A stretch of DNA of 64,000 bases from DASXRA01 sp036506155 (GTDB lineage Bacteria; Actinomycetota; Actinomycetes; Mycobacteriales; Jatrophihabitantaceae). Positions within the stretch are counted from its first letter, which is position 1. Every line of letters begins with the position of its first letter. The notes beneath the pieces were generated by a model. The model searched no databases. It saw only the letters and a list, made by a program, of their open reading frames with translations, and was not told the origin of the DNA. The DNA lies in contig DASXSF010000149.1 of the NCBI GenBank assembly GCA_036506155.1, positions 1-64,000 of the forward strand, given 5' to 3'. A program made the translations under genes and the position numbers. Shown one piece after another: positions 15,962-24,158 of the stretch.

Positions 15962-16126
15962 GTGCACGGCACCGTCCATATCGTGCTGACGGACCATCCG
16001 GCCGCCGTCGAACCCGAGATGTACAGCGCCGACAAGTTGCACCTCAGCGCTCGCGGCCACGCCGTCGTGGCGGCAGAGACGGTGCGCGCCTTGCTTGGAA
16101 TGGAAGGGATCAGACGCATCGCGTAG
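15962..16126 (+). pseudogene. remnant of an SGNH/GDSL esterase, C-terminal end only
   Basis: This frame reads TVHIVLTDHPAAVEPEMYSADKLHLSARGHAVVAAETV in pieces. The hallmark DKLHLSARGH is the catalytic Asp-x-x-His block near the end of SGNH hydrolases. The frame ends in TAG at 16124. No start, GDS block or other catalytic region is upstream, because the truncated tetR remnant begins there. I infer a deletion joining two divergent or unrelated genes. Confidence 0.6.
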
Positions 16127-16281
16127 CCCCTCGGCACCGCGGAGACCGTCGCTGCGGAGATCGGTAGAGCACTGCTATCGCATCTGCCCCACTGGTACCG
16201 CTACGCTCCAGGAAGCACGTGCGTGTCGTCCGCCGGAGGGGAAGCCGGCGCACCGACACGTGCCGAAGGTTCGGTGACGTC

Positions 16282-16563
16282 ATGTCCACGTCTGCGCAAT
16301 CCGGGGCTGGCAAGGGCCATGCGCCGCGGCGATCCCGCGCCGCGCGCGACGAGGTCAGCCAACCGCTCGCCGATGCTGGTCTCGCCGAGGTGCGCTTCCT
16401 TACCGTTGCCGAGGTGGCTTCGGTGATGCGGGTGTCGAAGATGACCGTGTACCGGATGGTGCACGGCGGCGACCTCCCGGCGGTTCGTGTCGGGCGGTCG
16501 TACCGGGTGCCCGAGCGAGCCGTCCACGACTACCTGCGCAAGGCGTACATCGAGGCGGGCTGA
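16282..16563 (+). CDS. MerR/excisionase-type helix-turn-helix protein
   Basis: A 93-residue protein. After a polar N-terminus it has one helix-turn-helix of the excisionase (HTH_17) type: LTVAEVASVMRVSKMTVYRM followed by VHGGDLPAVRVGRSYRVPERAVHDYLRKAY in outline (hallmarks TVYRMV and VGRSYRVPE). It should bind DNA as a small dimer. Neighbours are conserved: it precedes the bS22 gene and the epimerase, as Rv0500A does. ATG 16282 is chosen; an upstream GTG at 16219 is less likely. Targets are unknown. Confidence 0.87.
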   Translation: MSTSAQSGAGKGHAPRRSRAARDEVSQPLADAGLAEVRFLTVAEVASVMRVSKMTVYRMVHGGDLPAVRVGRSYRVPERAVHDYLRKAYIEAG

Positions 16564-16658
16564 TTGAGCGCCGGGGGTAAGGTGGCGCGGTTGGTATCCG
16601 CCCGGCTCGCTGTGCTGGGCACTCGACGGGCAAGCCCGGCAACAGTGAGGTCCGAGCA

Positions 16659-16757
16659 ATGGGTTCTGTGATCAAGAAGCGGCGTAAGCGGATGGCGAAG
16701 AAGAAGCACCGCAAGCTGCTCAAGCGCACGCGCGTCCAGCGCCGCAACAAGAAATAG
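16659..16757 (+). CDS. small ribosomal subunit protein bS22 (AURKAIP1/COX24 domain)
   Basis: A 32-residue, extremely basic protein (MGSVIKKRRKRMAKKKHRKL and a tail ending RVQRRNKK) starting at ATG 16659. It matches the actinobacterial 33-residue protein encoded by Rv0500B, later found as bS22 in mycobacterial 30S subunits. It is shorter than most gene-finding cut-offs. Upstream GTGAGG at 16645 is a possible ribosome site. It lies alone between the HTH gene and the epimerase. Confidence 0.92.
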   Translation: MGSVIKKRRKRMAKKKHRKLLKRTRVQRRNKK

Positions 16758-16811
16758 GTCTGCCGGCATCAGGTCGAGGCCGGAGCGGCCGGAGGCGCAG
16801 GCGCCGCGCCC

Positions 16812-16817
16812 TAGACT
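16812..16817 (+). promoter_or_regulatory. -10 box TAGACT of the epimerase gene (leaderless)
   Basis: TAGACT is followed by seven bases and ATG 16825. Confidence 0.55.
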
Positions 16818-16824
16818 GACGGTC

Positions 16825-17877
16825 ATGCCTCGGGTCGTGCTGGTCACCGGCGTGAGCCGTCACCTCGGCCTTCGGCTTGCCGCGCAGCTTGCCGCGGAAC
16901 CGGCGATCGAGCGTGTGCTGGGCGTCGACACGACGCCGCCCGCGAAGGCTGGCCTGGCTCGGCTCGGACGTACCGAGTTCGTGCGGGCCGACATCCGTAA
17001 CCCGCTCATCGCGCGGGTGCTGGCGCACGCCAACGTGGACTCCGTGGTGCACGCCGCCGTCACCGCCACGCCGCGGCGGGCGGGAGGGCGCACTGCGATG
17101 AAGGAGCTGAACGTCATCGGCACCATGCAGCTGCTCGCGGCGTGCCAGAAGTCCGAGACGGTGCAGCGCTTCGTAGTGAAGTCAGCGACCTCGGTGTACG
17201 GGTCCGGCCCACGCGATCCGGCCGTGTTTGCCGAGGACACGCCGACGCCGTCGGGCCCGAGCTCCGGATACGGCAAGGACGCAGTCGAGGTCGAGGGATA
17301 CGTGCGCGCGTTCAGCCGGCGCCGCCCGGACGTCACCGTCACCGTGCTGCGCCTGGCCAATGTCATCGGCCCGACGATCGATACCCCGCTGACGCGATAT
17401 TTCGCGCTACCGGTGGTGCCCACAGAGTTCGGCTACGACCCGCGGTTGCAGTTCGTGCACGAGGACGACGCTGTCGAGGTGCTGCGGCTGGCGACACTTG
17501 ACGATCGTCCCGGCGTGTTCAACGTCGCCGGCGAGGGCACCCTGCTGCTGTCGCAGGCGATCCGGCGCGCAGGGCGGGTGCCGCTTGCGGTGCCGGCGCC
17601 GGCCGTGCAGGCAGTCGTGAGCCTCGTGCGGCGCAGCGGCCTGGTTGACTTCTCCCCGGAACAGATCAGGTTCCTCAATTTCGGGCGCGTTGTCGACGCG
17701 ACCCGGCTGCGCACCCAGTTCGGCTACCAGCCGCGCTACTCCACGGCTGCGGCGTTCGCGGCGTTCCTCGCCGGACGTCCGATTGCGCCCATCGTGACGC
17801 CCGAGCGGATCCGCAGGGCGGAGCGGCTGGCCGGGAGGGTGCTCGGTGTGCGCGAGCCGATGGCCGGTCATGGATGA
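16825..17877 (+). CDS. NAD-dependent epimerase/dehydratase (extended SDR)
   Basis: The 350-residue product starts with the NAD-binding loop VLVTGVSRHLG (a variant of GxxGxxG in which the last Gly remains), followed by DIRN, VVHAAVTA and a catalytic serine region KSATSVYGSG. YGKDA is at the YxxxK position (residues ~150-154). The C-terminal part (LRLANVIGP..., FVHEDDAVEVL) matches sugar-nucleotide epimerases. In M. tuberculosis the syntenic gene is Rv0501 (galE2). Whether the substrate is a sugar nucleotide is not shown. It overlaps the acyltransferase start by 8 bp. Confidence 0.88.
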   Translation: MPRVVLVTGVSRHLGLRLAAQLAAEPAIERVLGVDTTPPAKAGLARLGRTEFVRADIRNPLIARVLAHANVDSVVHAAVTATPRRAGGRTAMKELNVIGTMQLLAACQKSETVQRFVVKSATSVYGSGPRDPAVFAEDTPTPSGPSSGYGKDAVEVEGYVRAFSRRRPDVTVTVLRLANVIGPTIDTPLTRYFALPVVPTEFGYDPRLQFVHEDDAVEVLRLATLDDRPGVFNVAGEGTLLLSQAIRRAGRVPLAVPAPAVQAVVSLVRRSGLVDFSPEQIRFLNFGRVVDATRLRTQFGYQPRYSTAAAFAAFLAGRPIAPIVTPERIRRAERLAGRVLGVREPMAGHG

Positions 17878-18826
17878 GGCGCGGGTCATCCCGCTGCGTG
17901 CGGACGAGGACGTGCCGAAGGGCCCGGATCGCTCGATCGCGGCCGTTCGGCACGCGCCCGCCGAGCCCGCCCGCGATCCGCAGTCGCCGCTGGAAGGCAG
18001 GATCGCCTCGGGGCTTGCGTTCCTGAGGCGCCGGCTGACCGGTGAATACGAGGTCGACGAATTCGGCTTCGATGCGGAGCTGACCGACGAAGTGCTGATG
18101 CCGGCGTTCCGGCCACTGTTCGAACGCTGGTTCCGCGCCGAGGTGATCGGCATCCACAACGTCCCCCGCGAGGGCGGGGCGCTGCTCGTCGGGAATCACG
18201 CCGGTGCGCTGTGGGCACTCGACTCCGTGATGTGCACCCTGGCTGTGCATGATCGGCATCCCGGGCATCGCCACCTGCGGTTGCTGGGCGCTGACCTCGT
18301 GTTCACCACCCCCGTCCTCGGCGAGCTTGCCCGCAAGTCCGGGGCCACGCTGGCGTGCAACGAGGACGCGGAGCGGCTGCTCGGCGCGGGCGAGCTCGTG
18401 GGTGTCTTTCCAGAGGGGTTCAAGGGCATCGGCAAACCGTTCCGCGAACGGTACAAGCTGCAACGCTTCGGCCGCGGTGGATTCGTCGCCGCGGCCCTGG
18501 CGACCGGCGCGCCGATCGTGCCAGTGTCGATCGTCGGCTCGGAGGAGATCCACCCCATGCTCGGCAACGCCCGCACGCTGGCCCGGGTGCTCAACCTGCC
18601 GTATTTCCCGATCACGCCGACCTTCCCCTGGCTCGGCCCGCTCGGGCTGGTGCCGTTACCCAGCAAGTGGTACCTCGAGTTCGGCGAACCCGTGCGGACC
18701 GACGGCTACGGTCCGGATGCCGTCGACGACCCGGCACTGCTCTTCGAGCTCACCGACCGGGTACGCGAGACCATCCAGAACACGCTGTACCGGCTGCTCG
18801 TGCAACGGCGCTCCGTCTGGCGCTGA
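17870..18826 (+). CDS. lysophospholipid acyltransferase (PlsC family)
   Basis: A 318-residue protein with a charged N-terminal extension (~100 residues) before the PlsC domain. The domain has the catalytic NHAGALWALDS (HX4D), ELARKSGATLACNEDAERLL, VFPEGFKGIGKPFRERYKLQ (EGF/phosphate motif; shown by FPEGFKG) and PIVPVSIVGSEE. It transfers an acyl chain to a lysophospholipid or related acceptor at the membrane. It is translationally coupled to the epimerase, as Rv0501-Rv0502. The exact acceptor is unknown. Confidence 0.88.
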   Translation: MDEARVIPLRADEDVPKGPDRSIAAVRHAPAEPARDPQSPLEGRIASGLAFLRRRLTGEYEVDEFGFDAELTDEVLMPAFRPLFERWFRAEVIGIHNVPREGGALLVGNHAGALWALDSVMCTLAVHDRHPGHRHLRLLGADLVFTTPVLGELARKSGATLACNEDAERLLGAGELVGVFPEGFKGIGKPFRERYKLQRFGRGGFVAAALATGAPIVPVSIVGSEEIHPMLGNARTLARVLNLPYFPITPTFPWLGPLGLVPLPSKWYLEFGEPVRTDGYGPDAVDDPALLFELTDRVRETIQNTLYRLLVQRRSVWR

Positions 18827-18868
18827 CAGGAAGGCAAGCGAGTTGCCGCAGGCGCGACCGCGCCGACT

Positions 18869-18886
18869 TACGCTCGAGGGCGGAGG
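18869..18886 (+). promoter_or_regulatory. -10 box TACGCT and Shine-Dalgarno of the DUF2784 gene
   Basis: TACGCT (18869-18874) and GGAGG (18882-18886) precede ATG 18894 with usual spacings. They set this start against open upstream sequence in the same frame. Confidence 0.5.
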
Positions 18887-18893
18887 TCAGGAC

Positions 18894-19286
18894 ATGGGCT
18901 ACCGGCTGCTCGGCGACACGGTCGCCGGCGTCCACTACGCCTACCTTGCCTACCTGCTCGTCGGCGGGTTCGTGGCGTGGCGCTGGCCGCGCACGATCGC
19001 CCTGCACGCCGTCGCCGCGGTCTGGGCAGTGCTGATCACCGCGACGCCGGTGCCCTGCCCGCTCACGGCGGCGCAGAACGCGCTGCGGGAACGTGGTGGC
19101 CAGCCTCCGCTACGCGACAGCTTCATCAACACCTATATCCGCGGGACGTTCTACCCCGCCGCCTACGAGACCGAGACCCGAGTCGTAGTGGCCGGCATCG
19201 TCGTGGCCTCCTGGGTCGGGTTCGCCCTTCGTATGCGGCGGCGTCGCGTGACGCGGCTCCGTCACCGGACCGCCATGCGCATCTGA
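18894..19286 (+). CDS. DUF2784 membrane protein
   Basis: A 130-residue protein with about four membrane helices (residues ~8-25, 30-46, 50-60, 100-117). The segment CPLTAAQNALRERGG, with a Cys in PVPCPLT, and the IRGTFYPA block are characteristic of DUF2784. The family is widespread and without known function. It stands after the acyltransferase with its own -10 box and RBS and is convergent with serB across the second palindrome copy. Confidence 0.85.
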   Translation: MGYRLLGDTVAGVHYAYLAYLLVGGFVAWRWPRTIALHAVAAVWAVLITATPVPCPLTAAQNALRERGGQPPLRDSFINTYIRGTFYPAAYETETRVVVAGIVVASWVGFALRMRRRRVTRLRHRTAMRI

Positions 19287-19294
19287 ATTTCCGG

Positions 19295-19343
19295 CGTGAT
19301 CTTGGACTTGTGGCTGAATAACGACCACGACGCCAAGATCACG
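19295..19343. repeat. palindromic element, imperfect second copy
   Basis: The left arm CGTGATCTTGGACTTGTGG (19295-19313) is identical to 10862-10880. The loop CTGAATAACGA and the right arm at 19325-19343 differ from the first copy in a few bases, leaving three mismatches in the stem. It sits between convergent DUF2784 and serB, the same context as copy 1. A GCGCGAGCGCTCAGCGC motif follows at 19358-19374. Confidence 0.85.
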
Positions 19344-19367
19344 GCAGGGAGGACGCCGCGCGAGCGC

Positions 19368-20210
19368 TCAGCGCTGGCCGAGACGGGCGCGCCTCCGTAG
19401 CGCCATCCCGGCTGCCACCCCTCCGGCCACGGCGCCGATCCCGGCAGCCGCCGGAATGCCAATGCGCGCGGCTTTGCGTCCGGTGCGGAAGTCGCGGATC
19501 TCCCAGCCGCGTTGGCGCGCCTCGCCGCGCAACGCCGAGTCGGGGTTCACCGCGACCGGGCGCCCTACAAGCGACAGCAGCGGCATGTCGTTGATCGAGT
19601 CGGAGTACGCCGCGCACTGGGCGAGGTCCAGGCCTTCGCGGATGGCCAGCCCCCGCACTGCCGCCGCCTTGGCCTCGCCGTGCAACACGTCGCCGATAAG
19701 CCGTCCGGTGTAGACGCCGTCGGCGCTTTCCGCGATGGTGCCGAGCGCGCCGGTCAGGCCGAGCCGGCGGGCGATGATCTGCGCCAGCTCGACGGGTGTC
19801 GCGGTCACCAACCAGACGCGTTGGCCGGCGTCGAGGTGCAGTTGGGCGAGCGCCCGCGTGCCGGACCAGATCTTGTCGGCCAGCTCCTCGTCGTAGATCT
19901 CCTCACCGAGCCGGACGATGTCGGCGACCTTCTTGCCCGCGACGAATGCCAGCGCCGAGTCACGCGTGATGTGCATGTCGCCGTGCGACTCGCCGTGCAC
20001 CCGCAGCCGGGCCTGCCGCAGCGTGAACGTGGCGAGGTCACGCCACGTGAAGAACTTGCGCGCCGCCAGACCCTTGGCGAAATGGAAGATCGACGCGCCG
20101 ACCATCATCGTGTTGTCGACGTCGAAGAAGGCACCTGCGACGGGGTCGGGCGGTATTGCCAGGGCAGCTTCCAGCTCTGGCGCCGCGGGCTCGGAAGGCG
20201 TCACTTCCAT
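19368..20210 (-). CDS. HAD-IB phosphatase (SerB1-like) with C-terminal membrane anchor
   Basis: A 280-residue HAD hydrolase. Motif I is FFDVDNTMM (nucleophile Asp and acid Asp), motif II is LVTATP, and motif III/IV is AYSDSINDMPLLSLVG. The HAD-IB group includes phosphoserine phosphatases and lipid phosphatases. The C-terminus has a hydrophobic segment (IGIPAAAGIGAVAGGVAAGMAL) followed by Arg, so it may be membrane anchored. The syntenic gene is Rv0505c (serB1), but the substrate is not proven. ATG 20210 has GAGG upstream. It is followed on the same strand by nothing and preceded by the DUF5667 gene, ending 16 bp away. Confidence 0.85.
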   Translation of the reverse strand: MEVTPSEPAAPELEAALAIPPDPVAGAFFDVDNTMMVGASIFHFAKGLAARKFFTWRDLATFTLRQARLRVHGESHGDMHITRDSALAFVAGKKVADIVRLGEEIYDEELADKIWSGTRALAQLHLDAGQRVWLVTATPVELAQIIARRLGLTGALGTIAESADGVYTGRLIGDVLHGEAKAAAVRGLAIREGLDLAQCAAYSDSINDMPLLSLVGRPVAVNPDSALRGEARQRGWEIRDFRTGRKAARIGIPAAAGIGAVAGGVAAGMALRRRARLGQR

Positions 20211-20226
20211 GGCCGACCTCAATCGG

Positions 20227-21435
20227 TTAGGGCGAAAGGTGCAGTCCGCAGGTTCCCACGCCTAGGCCGAGCGAGCCGAGGGTGACCGTCGCGCCGCAGC
20301 TGTTCACGGTGACGGGCTGGGACGCGCCGTCGGCAGGTGAGCTGCTAGACGAACCGGCCGAGGTCCGTGTCGCGCTGCCGCTGGCTGGCGCGCTCGACGC
20401 GCCCGTGCCGGCGGGCTGGGAGGCCACAGCGCCCGGGTTGGTTGCCGTCGCGTGCTGCGTAGGCGGTGCCGGTGTGCCGCCCGACGACGGCGGTGCACTG
20501 CCCGGCCCGTTGGTGCCGGACGGGGCGCCGCTCGGGCTACCCGGGGTGCCCGGAGTCGCTCGTGGCGCGGCGCACGGCGTGCTGCACGGCAGCGGGCCCA
20601 GGTCGTCGGAGCGCGTCCCGGTCAGGCAGCTGCAGCCGAGGTCCGCCCGCAGCCGGTTGGCGCGGTCGAGCACCCGCACGGCGAGTTGCTCGGACGCGAG
20701 CGCGCGCTCATGTAGCTGGCCCGGCGGGATGCGATTGACGATCGAGCCGAGCCGCGAGATCTGATCGGGCACGGCACCGAGCAGCACGCGCAGCGGGTCG
20801 GCGGACCGGTTGGTCACCGCCTGCTCGGTGAGGAGCCGGCTCGCGTTTCGCAGGTCGGAGTCGGCATCCCCGAGCGTGTCGGTGATCAACTTGGCGGTTC
20901 GGGTACTGATGCCCTCGGCGGGCAGCGGCCCCGTGCCGGCTGCCGGCGCCGAGACCCGGGACAGCAGCGCCGCCACTTCTTTCGCGCGGCGCTTCGCGAG
21001 CGTGAGGTACTCCTTGGCGCGCGCGCCGGTGCCCCCGGTGAGCGAGAGCTGGACGTTCTCACTCGCGCGCTTCAGGCCGTACAGGGAATCGCCGGGCAGG
21101 CTGCTGCTGCTAAGCCACACGGCCCCACCGAGCAGGAGCGCGAAGACCACGACAAGTGCGCCTGCGACAGCCAGCGGCCTGCGCAACGGGAAGCGGCGCC
21201 CGGAAAGCCACCGCCATCCGCGCCGCTGCGCCGTACCGGTGGCTTCCTCGGCGACGAGCCGCGGGGTGACCGCGACGAGCTGCGCGTGCAGCTGGGCGGT
21301 GAACTCCGGGCTCGGCCCGGGCGGCGGCGGAACTGTTGCAAGCCGCTGTAGCAGTCCGCTGATCAAGGGATCGGTCGAGGCGGCAGGGTCGGGGTAGCGC
21401 CGCAGTGCCCCCATGAGCGAGCGCAGGCCGGCCAT
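20227..21435 (-). CDS. DUF5667 membrane protein, probable anti-sigma partner of the BldN-like factor (RsbN-like)
   Basis: A 402-residue single-pass protein. It has a short cytoplasmic N-terminus (residues 1-87, with LQRLATVPPPPGPSPEFTAQL), a membrane helix (~88-110) and a long outside part with helical DUF5667 (KRASENVQLSLTGGTGARAKEYL in outline). A Pro/Ser/Thr-rich tail follows and ends in a Cys pair (VNSCGATV ... VGTCGLHLSP). In Streptomyces the gene after bldN encodes the membrane anti-sigma factor RsbN, whose N-terminus holds the sigma factor. The same order and topology here suggest the same job. ATG 21435 follows GGGGGGAGG. Confidence 0.75.
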   Translation of the reverse strand: MAGLRSLMGALRRYPDPAASTDPLISGLLQRLATVPPPPGPSPEFTAQLHAQLVAVTPRLVAEEATGTAQRRGWRWLSGRRFPLRRPLAVAGALVVVFALLLGGAVWLSSSSLPGDSLYGLKRASENVQLSLTGGTGARAKEYLTLAKRRAKEVAALLSRVSAPAAGTGPLPAEGISTRTAKLITDTLGDADSDLRNASRLLTEQAVTNRSADPLRVLLGAVPDQISRLGSIVNRIPPGQLHERALASEQLAVRVLDRANRLRADLGCSCLTGTRSDDLGPLPCSTPCAAPRATPGTPGSPSGAPSGTNGPGSAPPSSGGTPAPPTQHATATNPGAVASQPAGTGASSAPASGSATRTSAGSSSSSPADGASQPVTVNSCGATVTLGSLGLGVGTCGLHLSP

Positions 21436-21532
21436 CGCTACCTCCCCCCACTCCGGCAGGCGCGAAAACGTGATCGCGAGAGTCCGTCCGCACAGTCCAA
21501 CGATGCGGGCCGGCACGGGTTACTGCGGGCCG

Positions 21533-22279
21533 TCATCGCAGGTCACCGCGGACGAGGTCGGCGAGCCTGCGGATCGCGCGATGCTGCAACGCCTTGACCG
21601 CCCCGCTGTTCCGGCCCATGATCTCGGCGGTCTCGCTGACCGACATGCCCTGGATGAACCGGAGCATCACGCATTCGCACTGGTCGGTGCCGAGCCTGTT
21701 CAGCGCGCGCATGAGGCGTTCGGTGGTCAGCAAGCTGATCACCGACTCCTCGGGGCCGGGACCGGTGTCGGTGTGCTCGATGGTCTCCGGGAGCGTCACC
21801 TCCAGTCGGTGCCGCGCCGACTTGGCGTGATCGAGGACGATGTTGCGCGCGATCGTGACGAACCACGCGCCTATGTCGCGACCCTGGTACGTGATGGCGC
21901 CGATCCGGCGCAGTGCGCGCAGGAACGTCTCGCTGGTGAAGTCCTCGGCCGTCGCCTGGTCGCCGACCCGGTAGTAGATGTAGCGGTAGACCGTCTCCTT
22001 GTATCGGAGAAACAGCTGGCCGAACGCCTCGCCGTCGCCGTGCTGGGCACGGGTGACGAGTTCCCAGGCCTCGGCGTGCGTGTCCTCAACGGCGTCGCCC
22101 GGGTTGCGCTCCGTATGCCCGGAATGCCCTGCGGCCGTCTCGGAAGCCATGGCATGCTGCGAGCCGGTGGCGACCGCCAAGGCGGGGGGCAGGAGCACGG
22201 CAAGCACAAGTTCGCGCAGCGCGCGCAGGCCCGCGATGTCCACGGCGGGTCGTGGGGAGTTACCGCGCACGACAGACAT
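21533..22279 (-). CDS. ECF sigma factor, BldN-like
   Basis: A 248-residue ECF sigma factor. Sigma-2 is ELVTRAQHGDGEAFGQLFLRYKETVYRYIYYRV plus TAEDFTSETFLRALRRI in outline. Sigma-4 is CECVMLRFIQGMSVSETAEIMGRNSGAVKALQHRAIRRL in outline (anchor QGMSVSETAEIMG). The long N-terminal extension (VDIAGLRALRELVLAVLLPP) has a close counterpart in Streptomyces BldN, where the extension of the pro-sigma is removed. BldN controls aerial development there. The DUF5667 gene follows 98 bp downstream. ATG 22279 follows AAAGG; a GTG at 22297 is possible. The regulon here is unknown. Confidence 0.85.
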   Translation of the reverse strand: MSVVRGNSPRPAVDIAGLRALRELVLAVLLPPALAVATGSQHAMASETAAGHSGHTERNPGDAVEDTHAEAWELVTRAQHGDGEAFGQLFLRYKETVYRYIYYRVGDQATAEDFTSETFLRALRRIGAITYQGRDIGAWFVTIARNIVLDHAKSARHRLEVTLPETIEHTDTGPGPEESVISLLTTERLMRALNRLGTDQCECVMLRFIQGMSVSETAEIMGRNSGAVKALQHRAIRRLADLVRGDLR

Positions 22280-22434
22280 ACCAGGACGACCTTTCACCTG
22301 CCCTGCCCAATCCTCGTCCCCACCCCAGGTAACTAACCAGCTTCGGCCGCTGTGGCCAACCTTGGCGCGACTTGCATCCGCCCGATCGGCGCGTCAGGCT
22401 CTGGTCCTCGCGCCGACAGCTCGCGGAGGAACAC

Positions 22435-23835
22435 GTGACCGACGCCGCTCCGCTCAGCATCTCCGATCTTGTCCGGCGAGCCGCTCGAAGCAAGCCGGAC
22501 GCCACGGCCGTGGTCGACGGCGCTGATCGGCTGACCTGGGCCGAGCTCGATGCGCACGCCACGTCCGCGGCGCTCGCGCTGCGGGAAGCGGGCCTCGAGG
22601 ACGGCGACCGGGTCGTGCTCCAGCTCGGCACCGGCCGGGACTTCGTGGCCCTCTATCTCGGCGCCGGACGCGCCGGGCTCGTCACCGTCCCGGTGAACCC
22701 GGCGTACACCCCGCCCGAATTGCGGCACGTGCTCGACGATTGCGGCGCCCGGCTGCTCGTGACGCCCGATACCGTTCCGCGGGGCGTATCCGGCGACGAC
22801 CCGCATCGGGACCGGACCGGTGAGGACGTGGCCGTGCTCCTCTACACCAGCGGCACGAGCGGGCTGCCCAAGGGCGCCATGCTGTCGTCGCGGGCGCTGC
22901 TCGCCAATCTTGCGCAGGTGGCCGCCGTCGATCCGCCGCTGATTACCGGCGAGGACGTCGTGTTCCTGCCGCTGCCGCTGTTTCACGTGTTCGGGCTGAA
23001 CGCGGGCCTGGGTATGGCGCTTTCCGCCGGCGCGACGACCGTGCTCGCCGAGCGGTTCGACGCCGCACAGTCGCTGGCCGCTATGGCAGCGCATCGGGTC
23101 ACTGTCGTCGTCGGGGCACCCAACATGTTCGTGCAATGGTCCGACCATGACCTCGGCCCGGCGTTCGTCTCGGTCCGCTACGCGCTGTCCGGATCCGCGC
23201 CGCTGTCGCGCGCGTTGGCGCGGGAGTACGCCGAACGGGGCATCACGCTGTATGAGGGGTACGGGCTGACCGAGGCAGCGCCCGCCGTCACCCTGAACCG
23301 CTCCGGCAAACCCGGCTCGATCGGCGCGCCGCTGCCCGGTGTCGAGGTCGAGTTGCGTGACCAAGACGGCTCGCCCGTAACGGAGGACGACGATCCCGGC
23401 GAGGTGTTCGTGCGCGGGCCGAACCTGTTCTCGGGTTATTGGCCCTCCGGCGAGGCAGGACCGGATGCCGAGGGGTGGTTTGCCACTGGCGACATCGCGG
23501 TGCGTGACGACGACGGCGACCTGTCCCTGATCGGGCACTCCAGCGAACTGGTGTTGGTGAACGGCTTCAACGTGTATCCGGCCGAGGTCGAGTCGGTGCT
23601 CGGCGTCCAGCCCGGCGTCGCCGAGGTGGCGGTGGTCGGCGCCGACGACCCCCGGACCGGCGAGGCGGTCGTCGCCTTCGTGGTGCCGGCCGCGGGCGCG
23701 GCGCTCGATCCCGAGCGGCTCGTCACGGCGGCCGCCGCATCGCTGGCCAAGTTCAAGCTGCCGCGGGACGTCCGGATCGTCGATGTGCTGCCGCGCACCG
23801 CAACGGGCAAGGTGATGAAATGGCGCCTGCGCTGA
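22435..23835 (+). CDS. AMP-dependent acyl-CoA synthetase/ligase
   Basis: Members activate a carboxylic acid with ATP and load it onto CoA. The 466-residue protein has the P-loop-like motif LLYTSGTSGLPKGAM (residues ~138-152), the YEGYGLTEAAP motif, the ATP-binding GWFATGDIAVRDDDG and the catalytic Lys near the C-terminus (ATGKVMKW). It is shorter than most long-chain enzymes, with a reduced linker before the P-loop. The acid is unknown, and medium or long fatty acids are likely. GTG 22435 follows CGGAGGA. It is divergent from the sigma factor gene and overlaps the next gene's possible start. Confidence 0.88.
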   Translation: MTDAAPLSISDLVRRAARSKPDATAVVDGADRLTWAELDAHATSAALALREAGLEDGDRVVLQLGTGRDFVALYLGAGRAGLVTVPVNPAYTPPELRHVLDDCGARLLVTPDTVPRGVSGDDPHRDRTGEDVAVLLYTSGTSGLPKGAMLSSRALLANLAQVAAVDPPLITGEDVVFLPLPLFHVFGLNAGLGMALSAGATTVLAERFDAAQSLAAMAAHRVTVVVGAPNMFVQWSDHDLGPAFVSVRYALSGSAPLSRALAREYAERGITLYEGYGLTEAAPAVTLNRSGKPGSIGAPLPGVEVELRDQDGSPVTEDDDPGEVFVRGPNLFSGYWPSGEAGPDAEGWFATGDIAVRDDDGDLSLIGHSSELVLVNGFNVYPAEVESVLGVQPGVAEVAVVGADDPRTGEAVVAFVVPAAGAALDPERLVTAAAASLAKFKLPRDVRIVDVLPRTATGKVMKWRLR

Positions 23836-23855
23836 GCGCTTCCGCACAGAGCGGG

Positions 23856-24101
23856 ATGAGCTCGCAGCACCGTGTGACGCTGATTACCCGGGTCGGCTGC
23901 CACCTGTGCGAGCAGGCACAGTCCGTGCTGCTCCGGCTGCGCGACGAGCTCGGCTTCGGCTATGACGAGCTCGATGTCGACGCCGACCCGGACCGGCGCA
24001 ACGAGTACTCGGACCGGGTGCCGGTGATCCTGGTCGACGGTAAGGAGCACGGGTACTGGCGGGTCGAGGAGAACCGGCTGCGCGCCGCCTTGGCCCGCTG
24101 A
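23856..24101 (+). CDS. glutaredoxin/thioredoxin-fold protein (DUF836-like)
   Basis: 81 residues from ATG 23856; ATG 23820, overlapping the ligase end, would give 93. The thioredoxin fold begins VTLITRVGCHLCEQAQSVL with the CxxC motif GCHLCE (residues ~14-17). It continues through YDELDVDADPD, and the cis-Pro in VPVILVDG. It could reduce disulfides or carry a thiol intermediate. Its place before rex-hemA corresponds to Rv0508 before hemA. The partner is unknown. Confidence 0.83.
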   Translation: MSSQHRVTLITRVGCHLCEQAQSVLLRLRDELGFGYDELDVDADPDRRNEYSDRVPVILVDGKEHGYWRVEENRLRAALAR

Positions 24102-24158
24102 GGGATCGCCTGTGGATCGGTGATGATCTGTCCGATTGATGCCACCCGGAAGCACGAT

